DNA of 64,000 bases from Phymorhynchus buccinoides (lineage: Eukaryota > Mollusca > Gastropoda > Neogastropoda > Raphitomidae): contig CM065691.1 of the NCBI GenBank assembly GCA_017654935.2, positions 30,206,344-30,270,343 of the forward strand, given 5' to 3'. The notes under the pieces were generated by a model, which was given only the letters and a program-made list of their open reading frames with translations, did no database searches and was not told the DNA's origin. Position 1 is the stretch's first letter. Every line of letters starts with the position of its first letter. Both the position numbers and the translations under genes were made by a program. Below, one piece after another: positions 22,704-33,644 of the stretch.

Positions 22704-23940
22704 GTATAACACTCGTTACACCTTTGTTTCATTGTTATTTGTTTTCCCTTCTCCGTGTCCCGAATAATATACCCTTCAGATAATAGAAAAAAAGAAAGGA
22801 AAAAAAAGGCATTATATTATACTGTGAAAACATAGGTTCACATTGGTCTTTATGGTTAGAGAATGCTTATTCCTTACAAAATAGGCCTATATACATGCTC
22901 TCGGCGAAGATAAAAGTCGCGACAATTGATGTTCGGGAATAATACATAGAGACCATCAGAATTTTCAACACGTAATACTGCAGTATAAAGCTAATGTCGA
23001 ATGACTGAGGGGAGGGGGTGGAAAACAGCTACAAAGGCAGGTTTCGAGGTTAGCGCATATGTCAGTCGGTGTGTTAAGCTCAGTCTGGACGGTCAGTCTG
23101 CACTGTCACAGTGCATTTCTACTTTTAAAGCTTTTAGGCCTGGTACACAGTTCATCCGGATTTTCCGCGCGCAAATAATCAATGAGTAAACGAAAGAGTA
23201 TAACGGATTAGGGGAAATACGGATATACGTGCGCTTATGTTTTCCTTCTTTCTTTTACTTACTTATTGGTTAAGTTCCACGCGGATAATCGGGATGTATG
23301 TGTAGTACCAGATCTAACTCTTCCAGCGCCATGTATGTTTTGTTGGTACATTCTTGGTTGTCCGTGTTTTCATCTCAACCGACTAGAGGGGGGTAACTAT
23401 TTTTTCGAGTGTGCATGCATACCCTTTGCTTCAATGGAAGAAACAGTGACACAAGCTCTAAAAACATACAAACACATGGCAGGGTACTTGACAGCGAATG
23501 CCTTTGGCTTTTTTTTTAGGAGTGTAAAGTCATGTCTCGGGTGAACGTGCTAAAAGAGTTGACATGCGTATTGTTTACCACACACGTGCCAATGCAAACT
23601 CAGAGTGCAGGAGACAGTGATTTTCAACAGCCTGATGTCATCATACTTTTAAATACAGGGGAAGAGATAGGTGATTGTGTATACTTTATAGGACACGCAA
23701 GCATTTCGGAAATGAGGCACAAACACTAGTAAGGCCTAATAGTAATAATGGGTTGACATAAACACCACTAACAACGGGTCAACTAAATACATGCACTTTA
23801 GTAGATTCAAGTTTCAGATTTTCAAAATGGAGTCAATGAGCGCTTCTGGCCGTCCCAAGGGAGGTCAGTCTATCAGCCTATATTACTTCCCTTTGTCAAA
23901 TAAAAGGCAAAATCTATTTTTGGAGCGCGGTGTTGTTGTT
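22704..23940. other. ALP copy 2, intron II, left part
   Basis: The first 300 bases match copy 1 intron II. The remainder (about 23000-23940) has no recognised gene or repeat. Confidence 0.45.
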
Positions 23941-23942
23941 GT

Positions 23943-24042
23943 TTGTTTGTGTGTGTGTGTGTGTCGTGTGTGTGTGTGTGTGCGTGCGTGCGTGTGCGTG
24001 TGCGTGCGCGCGCGCGCGTGCGCGCGCGCGTGTGTGTGTGTT

Positions 24043-24094
<52 letters not shown>

Positions 24095-24131
24095 TGTGTG
24101 TGTGTGTGGTGTGTGTGTGTGTGAGAGAGTT

Positions 24132-24167
<36 letters not shown>

Positions 24168-24205
24168 GAGAGAGAGAAGAGAGAGAGAGAGGAGAGAGAG
24201 CGAAA
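23943..24205. repeat. Compound (TG)n/(CG)/(GA)n microsatellite
   Basis: TG runs with an alternating purine-pyrimidine CGCGCG core at 24006-24030, then GA runs up to 24205. It is followed by AACAACTGTTTTAATGACC, similar to the sequence after the GA tract at 50530. The CG core is capable of Z-DNA. Confidence 0.93.
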
Positions 24206-24509
24206 ACTCGGATGAACAACTGTTTTAATGACCAGGCCATCTATCCAATATCATGTGGGAAGGGGTAGACAATGGAAATCTTCGCAAGAGAGAGACAGAG
24301 ACAGAGACAGAGCGAGTTTCGCAATGCTAAGGAAAGGCCTCGAAAAGGAATGACACCTGCTATCAAAGGCTAAGGACGATAACTCCACCTACACAGTCCT
24401 TTCTAAAGTAAGTTCCAGTTCTTTCCTATTATCTTCACCCAACTCTTTCGCCTCCTTAGCTGCACCGCCGTTTAGTGTAATAGGCATGCAAGCAAACGTG
24501 GTACCCCAC

Positions 24510-24645
24510 GTACACGCACACGCGCGCGCACGCACACGCACACGCACACGCACACACACGCGCGCGCGCGCGCGCACGCCGTATGCACACGTACTACCCA
24601 CGCATGTGCGCATAGACACACACACTCTCACGAACGCACACGAAC

Positions 24646-24677
<32 letters not shown>

Positions 24678-24735
24678 ACACACATATACATACCTCTCTC
24701 TCTTTCTCTCTCTCTCTTCTCTCTCCCTCTGTGGT
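24510..24735. repeat. Compound (CA)n/(CG)n/(CT)n microsatellite
   Basis: CA repeats with CGCGCG blocks at 24558-24575, then CA at 24643-24685, then CT at 24694-24730. The composition order is roughly the reverse complement of 23943-24205, so the two loci could form a large inverted pair about 300-800 bases apart. Confidence 0.92.
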
Positions 24736-25054
24736 AAAGTTTCAAGATGTGCCCCCCCCCCCCCTGCATTTCTCGGTTAATTTCATTTTTTCGTTTTTGT
24801 TTTTGCCTTTCTTGCCAAACACAAAGCTGTATTTTATTAACCTTTTTAGCTAATAACCTTTTTTGGAATACTAACCCAATCCCTAACCCTAGGGCCATTA
24901 TGTAATAGGACCCCCCCCCCCCCCCGATATGTATTGCAGTACACGGCGCCATTTGTCACAGCCGTGGTTCATTGCGTTTCCCCGTCTTATAGGGTTAGGG
25001 TTAAGGGTCGCCGTGCGAATAACGCTTACGCCAAAAGGGGCCTAAGAAATAGAG

Positions 25055-25520
25055 TTGAGAACCGGTTCAAAAATCCGAACCGGTTTTAAACCGGTTTTCC
25101 CTATTCGAACCGGTTTTACCGAACCGGTTTTACCGAACCGGTTTTTTTAACCAGTACTCGAATCACTAGTTTCACCTATACAAACAAATATTTATTTGTC
25201 AGAATATTCATACACACACACGCACGCACGCGCACACATCCAATAAAGACTTATGACACACACACACTCAACTCAACACTCAGTCAAAGTCAAAGCCATA
25301 CACCACCACAAACTGGAAACAGCTACTCTTGGTTTACAAACACCCAATCTGCGCTGAGAATCAGTGTTGTTTTTTCGAAAAGAATGCGTTATTCTAAGAA
25401 AAAACTTACTTTCAGTTTGCAGTTAAAAAACCGGTTCACAGCAACTCGAACCGGTTTTTCGAACCGCGAAAGCTTAGCACCGGTTGTTCGGTTCAAACCG
25501 TTTTTTCCCCCCACCTCTAC
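25055..25520. mobile_element. Non-autonomous DNA element rich in AACCGGTT
   Basis: The left end AGAGTTGAGAACCGGTTC and the right end, read on minus, AGAGGTGGGGGGAAAAAACG are alike, and inside each end are several copies of GAACCGGTTTT and its complement. AGAGxTG-type ends with repeated subterminal motifs suggest a hAT-like MITE. Family assignment is tentative. Confidence 0.55.
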
Positions 25521-26823
25521 TAAGAAACACCCTAAACGTTTGCTAAGGTCAGATAACTCTTTAAGCTTACTCTTCATTTTTGGGAGAGAGAGAAAAGGGT
25601 TGCTATCATAAGGGAGATAAATCATACCTCTCTGTCAGTTTGTACAAAGGTCTCGATTTCACCCACGTCTATTTGTGTGCAGAAAATGAAATGTGCACTA
25701 TATTATGCCATCTAACATGATGAAAAATGAAGAAAGAGCACTCAAAAACACTTGCGTTTGTTTAATTTGCTAAAATCATCCCGTATTTGTTCATGATAGA
25801 CTAAAGAATATTTGCTGTGGCAAGCTTGTTGTTTTGGTCTTCCATTTTTAAAGTTCAAGTCTCGTCACGCGAGATATAAAAAAAAAGCCGAAAGTATTGA
25901 TATTTCCCATGATCCTTCAAATAGTTTGTCGCTTGCTACCTCGATAGCAGCCACAAAACGTTTTCGACAAAACGTCGGCAAAAGAGGTGTTTCTTAGTAC
26001 CCTTTTTGCCAATTTGCGCTGACGCTACGTAACGTTAGCCCTTGTGAAACGCCCCCAGGGGAATAGGGAAGTGGAGGGGGGGGGGGGGGGGGGAGAGCTA
26101 CACAGGCAGGTTTCGAGCCTCTCACATGTGTCGGTCAGTGTGTTTGTTACGCGTCGGTCTAGTCGGGTTTGCACTTTGGTTTCATTAATTTGTTATATTT
26201 TATGAACCAACAACACACATATAACATTTCACCCAAAGAGATAATAATGGCATCAACAACTGAGCTTGAAGCATGTAATAAGCCCACTTTTACCATTATA
26301 ATGTACAATATGGCGGCTGGCAAAATACAACACATAACTACTGCCATTCTTAACAAGAATACTTCTTGTAAAACAAACCACCCCAACAGTTCCAAGATTA
26401 TCAAAGAAAGTAAACAAGAACGCAAGGCTTAAAGTAGAGATTATCATTATTAACAATAAGCTGAAAGGAGTGAATAAACGTACAATGCAAGTGGAATGGT
26501 TTGTACTCAAATTATGATAAGAGCAAGAAGGAAAAACAAAACAAACCAAACAAACACAAAGAAGAAGAAGAAGAAGGGAGAAGATGGGGAAATAATTACT
26601 GCGTTTGAAATTCTCAAAATCAAACACAACATTTATGAATGCAAGAAACCTAGCAACAAAGGTTGGTTTGCATTTTCACAATGCATTAAAGCACTGTACG
26701 TCACTCCTGTTATTGTTTTGACCTTGTTTTGGATACTCCAGTAGGGCGGTCTGACTACAATCACCACCTGGAACGGTTGTTTTTTGTTTATACCGATTAA
26801 TCTTCGTAACACATTGTAACTCA
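25521..26823. other. ALP copy 2 intron, no gene recognised
   Basis: AT-rich intron with a G run at 26077-26093 and a (GAA)n tract near 26561-26575. Overlapping open frames on both strands are short and have no recognisable domain. Confidence 0.45.
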
Positions 26824-27488
<665 letters not shown>

Positions 27489-27519
27489 TGTTATATAAGC
27501 CTATATCTCGCTGTGGGTC

Positions 27520-27716
27520 CTTTGTATCTTCCAGGCGGGCCCTAGAAGTGACGGTGTAGTTATTACGCGTTAATTGCATTGTTATTACGAAGGTGCAGTT
27601 ATTACCTGTTAACCATACTGTAATTGCTACGGTGTGTTCAAAGGAGGCCGTGTAAACCATGGGCACCTCCAGAGCTGGGCCAGGCGGTCCCTGGAAGAGA
27701 CAGCTATTACACGGTT
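27520..27716 (+). repeat. Partial-exon array of ALP copy 2, left fragment
   Basis: Matches the start of the copy 1 array (14445 onward): CCTTTGTATCTTCCAGGC, then units with GTGACGGTG, TATTACCTGTTAA and AAAGGAGGCCGTGTAAACCA. It ends abruptly in ACGGTTAATTA where the DIRS-like element starts; the rest of the array resumes at about 32266. Confidence 0.82.
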
Positions 27717-28095
27717 AATTAACTAATTAAATGAGCTTACGGGCAAGTGAAATTTAATTGGGATTATTATGAGGTTAGTAACAGGTAGTGGTAGTGCATT
27801 GTGTGAGTGTTGCAGTTTCGCGCCAGAAGATGGGCTGGTCAGTATTTAGCTAATTGCAAGTTCTCTAAGCCGACAAATGAGCTTACAGGGAGGGAAACCC
27901 TGAAATCATCAGACGCGAGCAACAGGGTGGGAATGTACTACCACTACCTGTTACTAACCTCATAATAATCCCAATTAAATGTCACTTACCCGTAAGATCA
28001 TTTAATTAGTTAATTATTACTCAGTTAGTAACAGCTTACGTGGTAAGTACATTGAGACTTTAGATATATGTTTAGAGAACTTGCAATATAAAATT
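27717..28095. repeat. Terminal inverted-repeat complex of the DIRS-like element
   Basis: The block at about 27717-27793 is inverted at about 27945-28019, with arms of about 75 bp sharing ACAGGTAGTGGTAGT, TGAGGTTAGTAACAGG and AATTGGGATTATTATGAGG. A second pair, TTGCAAGTTCTCTAA near 27853 and its complement near 28073, is interleaved. Nested repeats at the 3' end are known for DIRS-group elements, which replicate through a circular intermediate. Confidence 0.75.
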
Positions 28096-28212
28096 TATAA
28101 GTAGTTTAAGAACTGCTGAAGACACAACTGCCTTATCTTACCTCTTAAGAGGTGACTGTACCTCTATTATGTTCCATCAACAGTCAGATCATTGTCATCC
28201 AGGCTGGTTCTG

Positions 28213-29449
28213 TCACTGCTTCACAAAGCTGTCCAAGATCGTTTGGCTGAAAATAGTGTTAGCTTGTTCAGGTTTTGCTTGATAAAACTTCACAAAAGTC
28301 TTTTCACTATTCCACCCAGCACTCTTCATAATTGTATCTAAGGGTAGTCCTCTTTTCTCCGCTGCTGAGGTCGATGCACTCCTAGTGCTATGCGCCGAAA
28401 ATACTTCAGTGTTTATACCTGCATATGCAAGAACCAACTTCACCCAACGCGAAACATTATCCCTACTCATAGGCAAGTGTGGTTTGCGGATCGCTTTAAA
28501 AAGTTGAGGTCCTGTGTCAAATGATTTGGTCTTATCCAAGTACACTCTCAAATGAGACACTAAACACAGTTTTTGATTGTTATGAAACGCTGGTATTTCC
28601 GCAGGCTGAAGTTGCACTCCAGGCTTAGATTGTTTCTGTTTCTCAGAAGAAAAAACATAATACACTTGTCTCCTTTTAGTTTAATGTCTGAACGTTTCAG
28701 TGCATACAGGGCGTGGCCCCTCTGGGCTGTCAACAATGCCAAAAGCATACAAGTACGTAGTGTAAGGTCTTTAAGAGACAATTCCTCCAAGACTGGCAAT
28801 GATTCCAAATAAGTTAAGACTTGATCAACATCCCAAGTTTCCTTGTATTTAGGTAACGATGGTCTCCTCTCAAAAACTCCTTTCATAACTCTATGGACGA
28901 CATGGTGATTTCCCATTGTGTTTTTTCATCTCCTAATGATAAATATGAAGATAAAGCACTCCTTGCTGTATTTATCACACTGTAACTAGCACCTTCTTTA
29001 AATAAATGAGCTAAGAAGTTTGATACCTCAATGGGTGATGCTAACTGATGGCTAACATTATTTAGTTTTGCATATCTTTTCCATGTTTCTATATAGCAGT
29101 TATATGAAGCTTGAGTGTTGGGTCTCCATGAACTAGCAAACAGATCCACAGCTACATCTGAAAGGCCTTTCATCTTGCACTTACTCCTGATATATGACAT
29201 GCCAGAAGTACTAGTTTCTTCTTGGTCAAGGGATGAACCTCTTGTGGCCTGTTGGGTAACGTCAGGAGGCGTTTGGCTGTTAGATAAACTGGGTCCTGGA
29301 TCAGCATCTTCATAAGCACCAGCCACCACACTTGTGTTGTCCAATGGGGAACAATAATGAACCCCACTGCCTCGTCTTGTCTGATCTTCTGCAGTACTTG
29401 ACTGATGACACTGAAAGGAGAGAAACAATAACAAATATGATCTTTCCAT
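28213..29449 (-). pseudogene. DIRS tyrosine recombinase (YR), frameshifted
   Basis: Three minus frames in order: 29449-28883 (N-terminal core-binding part with FASSWRPNTQASYNCYIETW), 28916-28560 (catalytic region with first Arg in TAQRGHALYALKRSD) and 28665-28213 (FSAHSTRSASTSAAEKRG giving H-x-x-R, AGWNSEKTFVKFY giving Trp and the Tyr nucleophile). The R-H-R-Y set is therefore all present. The enzyme would integrate the circular element DNA. Two frameshifts make this copy non-functional unless they are sequence errors. Confidence 0.85.
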
Positions 29450-30075
29450 GAAATCGAGAAAGCGTCTATAGCAAAAGAGTCCGGGTCAGGCCTATATGCT
29501 ACATATCGATCAAACTGATTGTTCAGCCTAGATGCATAAATATCTATTGTTGGGTCCACATGCAGCTGTGTCAGAGCCATCTTAAGGGCTATGTTATCAA
29601 GTTTCCATTCACCGTCTACATTTAGTTTTCCCGATTGTCTATCAGCCGCTTTATTGTCTTTCCCAGGAATATGAGCTGCTGTCAACCATATCTTGTGCAT
29701 AATACACCACTGCCAAATGGAGAAAGTAACTTCATTACATGAGTAGGAGTGGCTAGACCCCATATGGTTTATACAAGCAACTGCTGTTGTATTGTCAATC
29801 AAAATACGCACATGCTTCCCCATCAGCCGTTTTTTGAAACATTTCAAAGCAAACAAAGCAGCTTCCAACTCTAAATAATGTATGTGAAACTCAGCTTCCA
29901 GAGGCAACCAGGCTCCACCTGATTGTTCATCATCACATGTACAGCCCCATCCTGTCATGCTAGCATCTGAAGTGACAACAATATCCGGATCACTCTGCAC
30001 TATGCTCTTAGAGGCTGTGGGAACATGTTCTATCCACCAATGCAGTTCAGACTTCGCTTCCGCAGATAGTAACAA
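29170..30075 (-). CDS. DIRS RNase H and C-terminal domain, open part
   Basis: 301-residue open frame. RNase H motifs are in order: TSDASMTGWGC (Asp), LELEAALFAL (Glu), IDNTTAVACINHMG (Asp) and HIPGKDNKAAD (Asp). The following region (IDIYASRLNNQFDRYVAYRP, then ISWKDHICYCFSPFSVI) is characteristic of DIRS and Gypsy-like polyproteins downstream of RNase H. It overlaps the recombinase frame at its end, as DIRS ORFs often do. It is the longest intact piece of the element. Confidence 0.85.
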   Translation of the reverse strand: MLLSAEAKSELHWWIEHVPTASKSIVQSDPDIVVTSDASMTGWGCTCDDEQSGGAWLPLEAEFHIHYLELEAALFALKCFKKRLMGKHVRILIDNTTAVACINHMGSSHSYSCNEVTFSIWQWCIMHKIWLTAAHIPGKDNKAADRQSGKLNVDGEWKLDNIALKMALTQLHVDPTIDIYASRLNNQFDRYVAYRPDPDSFAIDAFSISWKDHICYCFSPFSVISQVLQKIRQDEAVGFIIVPHWTTQVWWLVLMKMLIQDPVYLTAKRLLTLPNRPQEVHPLTKKKLVLLACHISGVSAR

Positions 30076-30921
30076 ACACCCGTCAAAGTCACGTCACCTC
30101 TATGCTTCCTCAAAGCGGCTTTCTTATCCTCTTCTAAATGGCGATAATACAGAGGACCATAAGTGACTGCTGGAAAAGCCGCAACCAATTTTCCTATGAT
30201 TTGGGCCAGTTCTCTTATTTTAAGCCTTTCTTTCTTAATTTTTTTGATGCACCACTGGCGAAGATCTTCAGCTTTCTCCTGTGTAAGTTTGACTGTCATA
30301 GATTATGAGTCAATAATAACTCCTAGGAATTGTATGCTTTGGGTAGGTGTAAACACTGATTTTGTAGAGTGCACAATAAATCCAAGGGATCTAAAAAGCT
30401 GCACTGTTTCCAAACCATTTTCTTTACATAGGTCCACAGTTTCGGCCAAAAGCAGAGAATCATCAAGAAAGGCAGACGAAATGTGTCCTCGTTCCCTCAA
30501 AGTGGAAACAAACTCGCTTTAATAGCTTAGGGAATTTTCTAGGCGCAAGTGCTAGTCCGTTCGGCATGCAAGTATATTCCCACAACTGATCTTGCCAAAC
30601 AAAACGAAGCATTTTTGTGTGTGCCTCAAATATTGGGACTGAATAATAAGCGTCTTTAAGGTCAATGGAAGCCATAAAACAATCCCTAGTTACTAGCGTA
30701 AGAGCTGATTGTAAACTATCCATTTTGAAGTGCTGGTACACTATCTCCTCATTTAAACTCTTCAAATTTACTATCATCCTATGGGATCCATCTTTCTTGG
30801 GGGTAGTAAAAATAGGAGAGACACACTGTTGTGGGTGTGGCAAGCAGCGTGAAAACCACACCTTTCTTGGTGTTAATATCTTCATTTCCTCTGTAACCAC
30901 ACTCTGTTCTTTTTCATTCAA
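30030..30921 (-). pseudogene. DIRS reverse transcriptase, frameshifted
   Basis: Three consecutive minus frames. 30921-30463: FTTPKKDGSHRMIVNLKSLN, DLKDAYYSVPI (first catalytic Asp) and YTCMPNGLALAPRKFPKLLK. 30500-30303: SAFLDDSLLLAE (the LDD catalytic pair), SLGFIVHSTKS and FLGVIIDS. 30299-30030: the thumb/connection region with MTVKLTQEKAEDLRQW and YGPLYYRHLE. A frameshift near 30500, a stop at 30300-30303 and a frameshift near 30070 interrupt it. The motifs fit the Gypsy/DIRS class of reverse transcriptase. Confidence 0.88.
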
Positions 30922-30924
30922 TTC

Positions 30925-31496
30925 AATTCAATTCAATTCAAATTCAAATTCAATTCAAATGTCTTTATTGTCTTCAATGAAGAAAATCTTTTTTCAGCGT
31001 GCACTTAAATCTACAAACTGGCGGGACATTATATAATAACTAAGACTAAGACATAAAATACATGCATAAAGCACATGTTATTCACATAGACCAATTTAAG
31101 TTTGTCACACACGCCCCCCCCCCCCCCCCCCCCCCTCCCCCCCCCCCCACCCCCCCCAAAAAAAAGTAAACAATAATAAAGAACATCATAATGATAAAAT
31201 CACAGCAAACAGTAAAATATAATAAAGTAATATTATTCAGTACACACACAAGCACGCACACACACACACACACGCGCACGCACGCGCGCACGCGCACACA
31301 CACACACACACAACACCACACACACCCACACACACACAACACACACACACACACACGCGCGCACGCGCACGCGCCGCGCACGCACACACACACACAAGAT
31401 ACAGAAATAAATGTGTGTCCATAAAATGTGAAAAGGCATATAAATAAAGAAAATAATCCAATGTACTGAAAACCGAATGAAAAAGGATGGCACAAA
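30925..31496 (-). mobile_element. LINE 3' tail nested in the DIRS-like element, with poly-C and (CA)n
   Basis: On the minus strand the insertion ends AATAAAGACATTTGAATTGA and continues as TTGAA repeats, a pentanucleotide tail typical of some LINEs. It separates the gag-like part from the RT. Inside are a C run (31113-31157) and a (CA)n/(CG) tract (31243-31396). No coding part remains. Confidence 0.65.
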
Positions 31497-31775
31497 CAAG
31501 AGCTGTGTGTTGTGTGTGAGCGCTGTTGCAGCTTTCACTATAGCGCGCTGCATCTTCGCGAGACTGGTATCTGCTCGTTTGACGTGGCGAGGTAGCGAGC
31601 GCCAGATAACTTGGTTCACCTTGGGAACAACTAATTTCTCACAATTGTTAGGGTGACAGTATTTTTCCATCTTTTCTTTCAAAAGACTATCGTCCATCTG
31701 ATCTCCAAACCTCTTGTTCACATGTTTGGCCAAAGAATCAACAACTGGTCGAGTAGTTTTCTCTGCCTCATCCAA
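31497..31775 (-). pseudogene. DIRS gag-like fragment
   Basis: About 93 residues with KYCHPNNCEKLVVPKVNQVI, then WRSLPRHVKRADTSLAKMQR and AIVKAATALTH. The VNxxIWxxLPxxxxxxDxxLxxxQxxIxxA pattern is a DIRS gag signature. It is cut at its 3' side by the nested LINE tail. Its position upstream of the RT fits the expected order. Confidence 0.65.
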
Positions 31776-32265
31776 CTCTGCTTGTAATCCTGCTTGTAAA
31801 TGTTCTTGGTTACCTCAAACACTTTCTCGTTCTAAGCATGACTGACTTTCCCACCGATTCTTGCCAGCGGCAAAATGTTTAAGCAGGTTTCCACAATGTG
31901 TTAGCTTGCTCCTAACACCTGTTAGAAAAGCATCTTCTTCCCTTGTAGCCATCCATGATTATTATGATGATGGCGCGCGAAAAACAGGCCGCCAGCGAAG
32001 AGCGATAACCCTGAGGGCGCTAATTAATAAACACTTTCGTTTCAGTAACTTTTCTGATCTAAATTTTTATGTTCAAAGCAAAAGTGCGACCTCAGTTTAG
32101 AAACTGCGCACAGACTTTTGAGAGGCGCGGCATTTACGGATCTGTGCGCTCATAACATTTTCGACCATTCAGCATCAACATGGGCGAGCAGTTTTGATAA
32201 AATGCGCGCGCATTTTAAATAAAATGCGGGCGCATTTCACAAGCGGGTTTGAGGTATTTGGCTTT
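31776..32265 (-). other. 5' part of the DIRS-like element
   Basis: Probably the rest of gag plus 5' UTR. It contains ATGCGCGCGCATTT and ATGCGGGCGCATTT palindromes (about 32201-32240). No matching repeat of the 3' terminal complex was seen, so the 5' end may be incomplete. Confidence 0.4.
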
Positions 32266-32462
32266 CCATAGAGAACTGGGCCAAGTGGGCCCTGGAAGAG
32301 ATGGTGCAGCTATTACCTGTTAATTATATTGTAATAATGTGGTGTGTCCTCAGGAGGCCGTATTGACCACGGTCACCATGAGAACTGGGCCAAGCAGGCC
32401 CTGGAAGAGACGGTGCAGCTATTACCTGTTAGTTATATTGTAATACTATGACGCGTCCTCAG
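32266..32462 (+). repeat. Partial-exon array of ALP copy 2, right fragment
   Basis: Resumes mid-unit at GAGAACTGGGCCAAGTGGG, then one complete unit starting GTCCTCAG at about 32345, then the acceptor of exon III. Units keep [20 protein letters not shown] with little change. Together with 27520-27716 it reconstructs an interrupted array like that of copy 1. Confidence 0.88.
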
Positions 32463-32651
32463 GAGGCCGTATTGACCACGGTCACCATGAGAACTGGGCT
32501 AAGCGGGCCCTGGAAGAGACTGTGGCCTTTGAGGCGGCCATTGAGGCAGCGGGCCAGATGACAGGGGACGATACTCTGACGGTCGTCACGGCCGACCACT
32601 CCCACGTCTTCAGCATCGCTGGCTATCCCAGTCGGGGCAACGACATTCTCG
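32463..32651 (+). CDS. ALP: ALP copy 2, exon III
   Basis: Acceptor CGTCCTCAG, donor GTATGGG at 32652. Intact, same length as in copy 1, with three replacements: Gln to Glu after GHH, Glu to Ala in VAFEAA, and Met to Thr in DDTLTVV. The metal-ligand motifs GRIDHGHH and TADHSH are unchanged, as are the splice sites. Confidence 0.9.
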
Positions 32652-33524
32652 GTATGGGTGAGCTTTGGTTTTTCACGAACTAGTCATTACAGTTTTTGCA
32701 CTTTTCACTATGATGCCCTCGTCCTTACTTCTGGCTTCCTTTTTTAATCGTTTGCCTTCCTTTGGTTTTGTTTTTCCCCCCGTCTGTCTTTCTTTTCTTT
32801 TTGTTTGTGGCCCAAGCCACAAACCTATAACTCACTTTGTCGGTCTGTTGGTCTGTCCAAATTTGTCGCACATATTGTAAAAGAGAAAAAAAAACCTTGG
32901 GCGTAAAGTAACATTTCCCAGTTGTCATATCTACAGTCCTTAGGTATGGAAAGAATTGTATACTGAACAGAGCACATGAATTTTTCATTTTAAAAGCGTA
33001 CAAAATAATAAACATTACGTAATACAGACACTGCAACAGACACGAAGAGTATGCGGTGCTTCTTTCGATGAGTATAAGTAGGATAAATAGTTTTAAATGT
33101 TTTCCAAAAATATATAAAAAAGTTACGAAATGGTGCAGAGATAACATTCTGGTTTACAGATTAAAATTATTGAAAATCCAGGGGAGGCGACTCAATATAT
33201 GTAATGATTGGAGTGGTAAAAATAGACCGCTGCCACAAACGATTGCGAATCCGCGCTTGTTTCTCTGTATGTCCTTTATGTCTGTCTGTCTGTCTTTCTT
33301 TCACTTCTATCGGTTCCTGATGGAGGTGTCATGTTATGAATTGTACTGTATGTTTTGTTGTTTACATGTTGTTGAACGTTTGTAAGATACATTGATGTGT
33401 GTTTTGCTATACGTGGTCGAACTTTATGTGGTGACAGTCCTGAGATGACCATAGCTGTGGACGGGACTATAATGGGAAACAAAAATTAAAAATAATAAAT
33501 ATCGGTTCCTGTCTGTCATTTCAG
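32652..33524. other. ALP copy 2, intron III with inserted repeat
   Basis: 873 bp against 282 in copy 1. The extra sequence (about 32808-33500) starts GCCACAAACCTATAACTCAC; the reverse complement of that end occurs at about 36927-36950, so the inserted unit belongs to a dispersed family. Near 33430-33470 CCTGAGATGACCATAGCTGT resembles a retroelement 3' end. Confidence 0.5.
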
Positions 33525-33644
33525 GTTTGGTGGACGATATCTCAAGGTATCAGACTCCCACGGACGGTCAGCCTTACACCACTTTGGTGTATGGCAATGG
33601 CCCTGGACCCGACCGCACCCAGGACCTCAACGCTGTTAACACCT
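33525..33644 (+). CDS. ALP: ALP copy 2, exon IV
   Basis: Acceptor TCATTTCAG, donor GTAAGAG at 33645, close to consensus. It encodes PTDGQPYTTLVYGNGPG as in copy 1, with a changed start (DDISRYQTP for DDVPWYQNP) and one residue fewer after RTQ. A (GA)n stretch follows within ten bases. Confidence 0.88.

Larger units (their letters stand above)
27717..32265 (-). mobile_element. DIRS-like tyrosine-recombinase retrotransposon, degraded
   Basis: Read on the minus strand the order is gag-like, reverse transcriptase, RNase H, tyrosine recombinase: the DIRS layout, with no integrase or protease. All enzyme motifs are recognisable but about five frameshifts or stops break the frames. The 3' end carries a complex set of inverted repeats rather than LTRs. 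The host array flanks both sides. Exact ends are estimated from where the ALP intron repeat stops and restarts. A LINE tail is nested at about 30925-31496. Confidence 0.85.

Noticed and set aside
26159..26627. Overlapping 87-124 codon frames on both strands
   Set aside because: AT-rich intronic sequence; frames are mutually overlapping with no domain or splice evidence.
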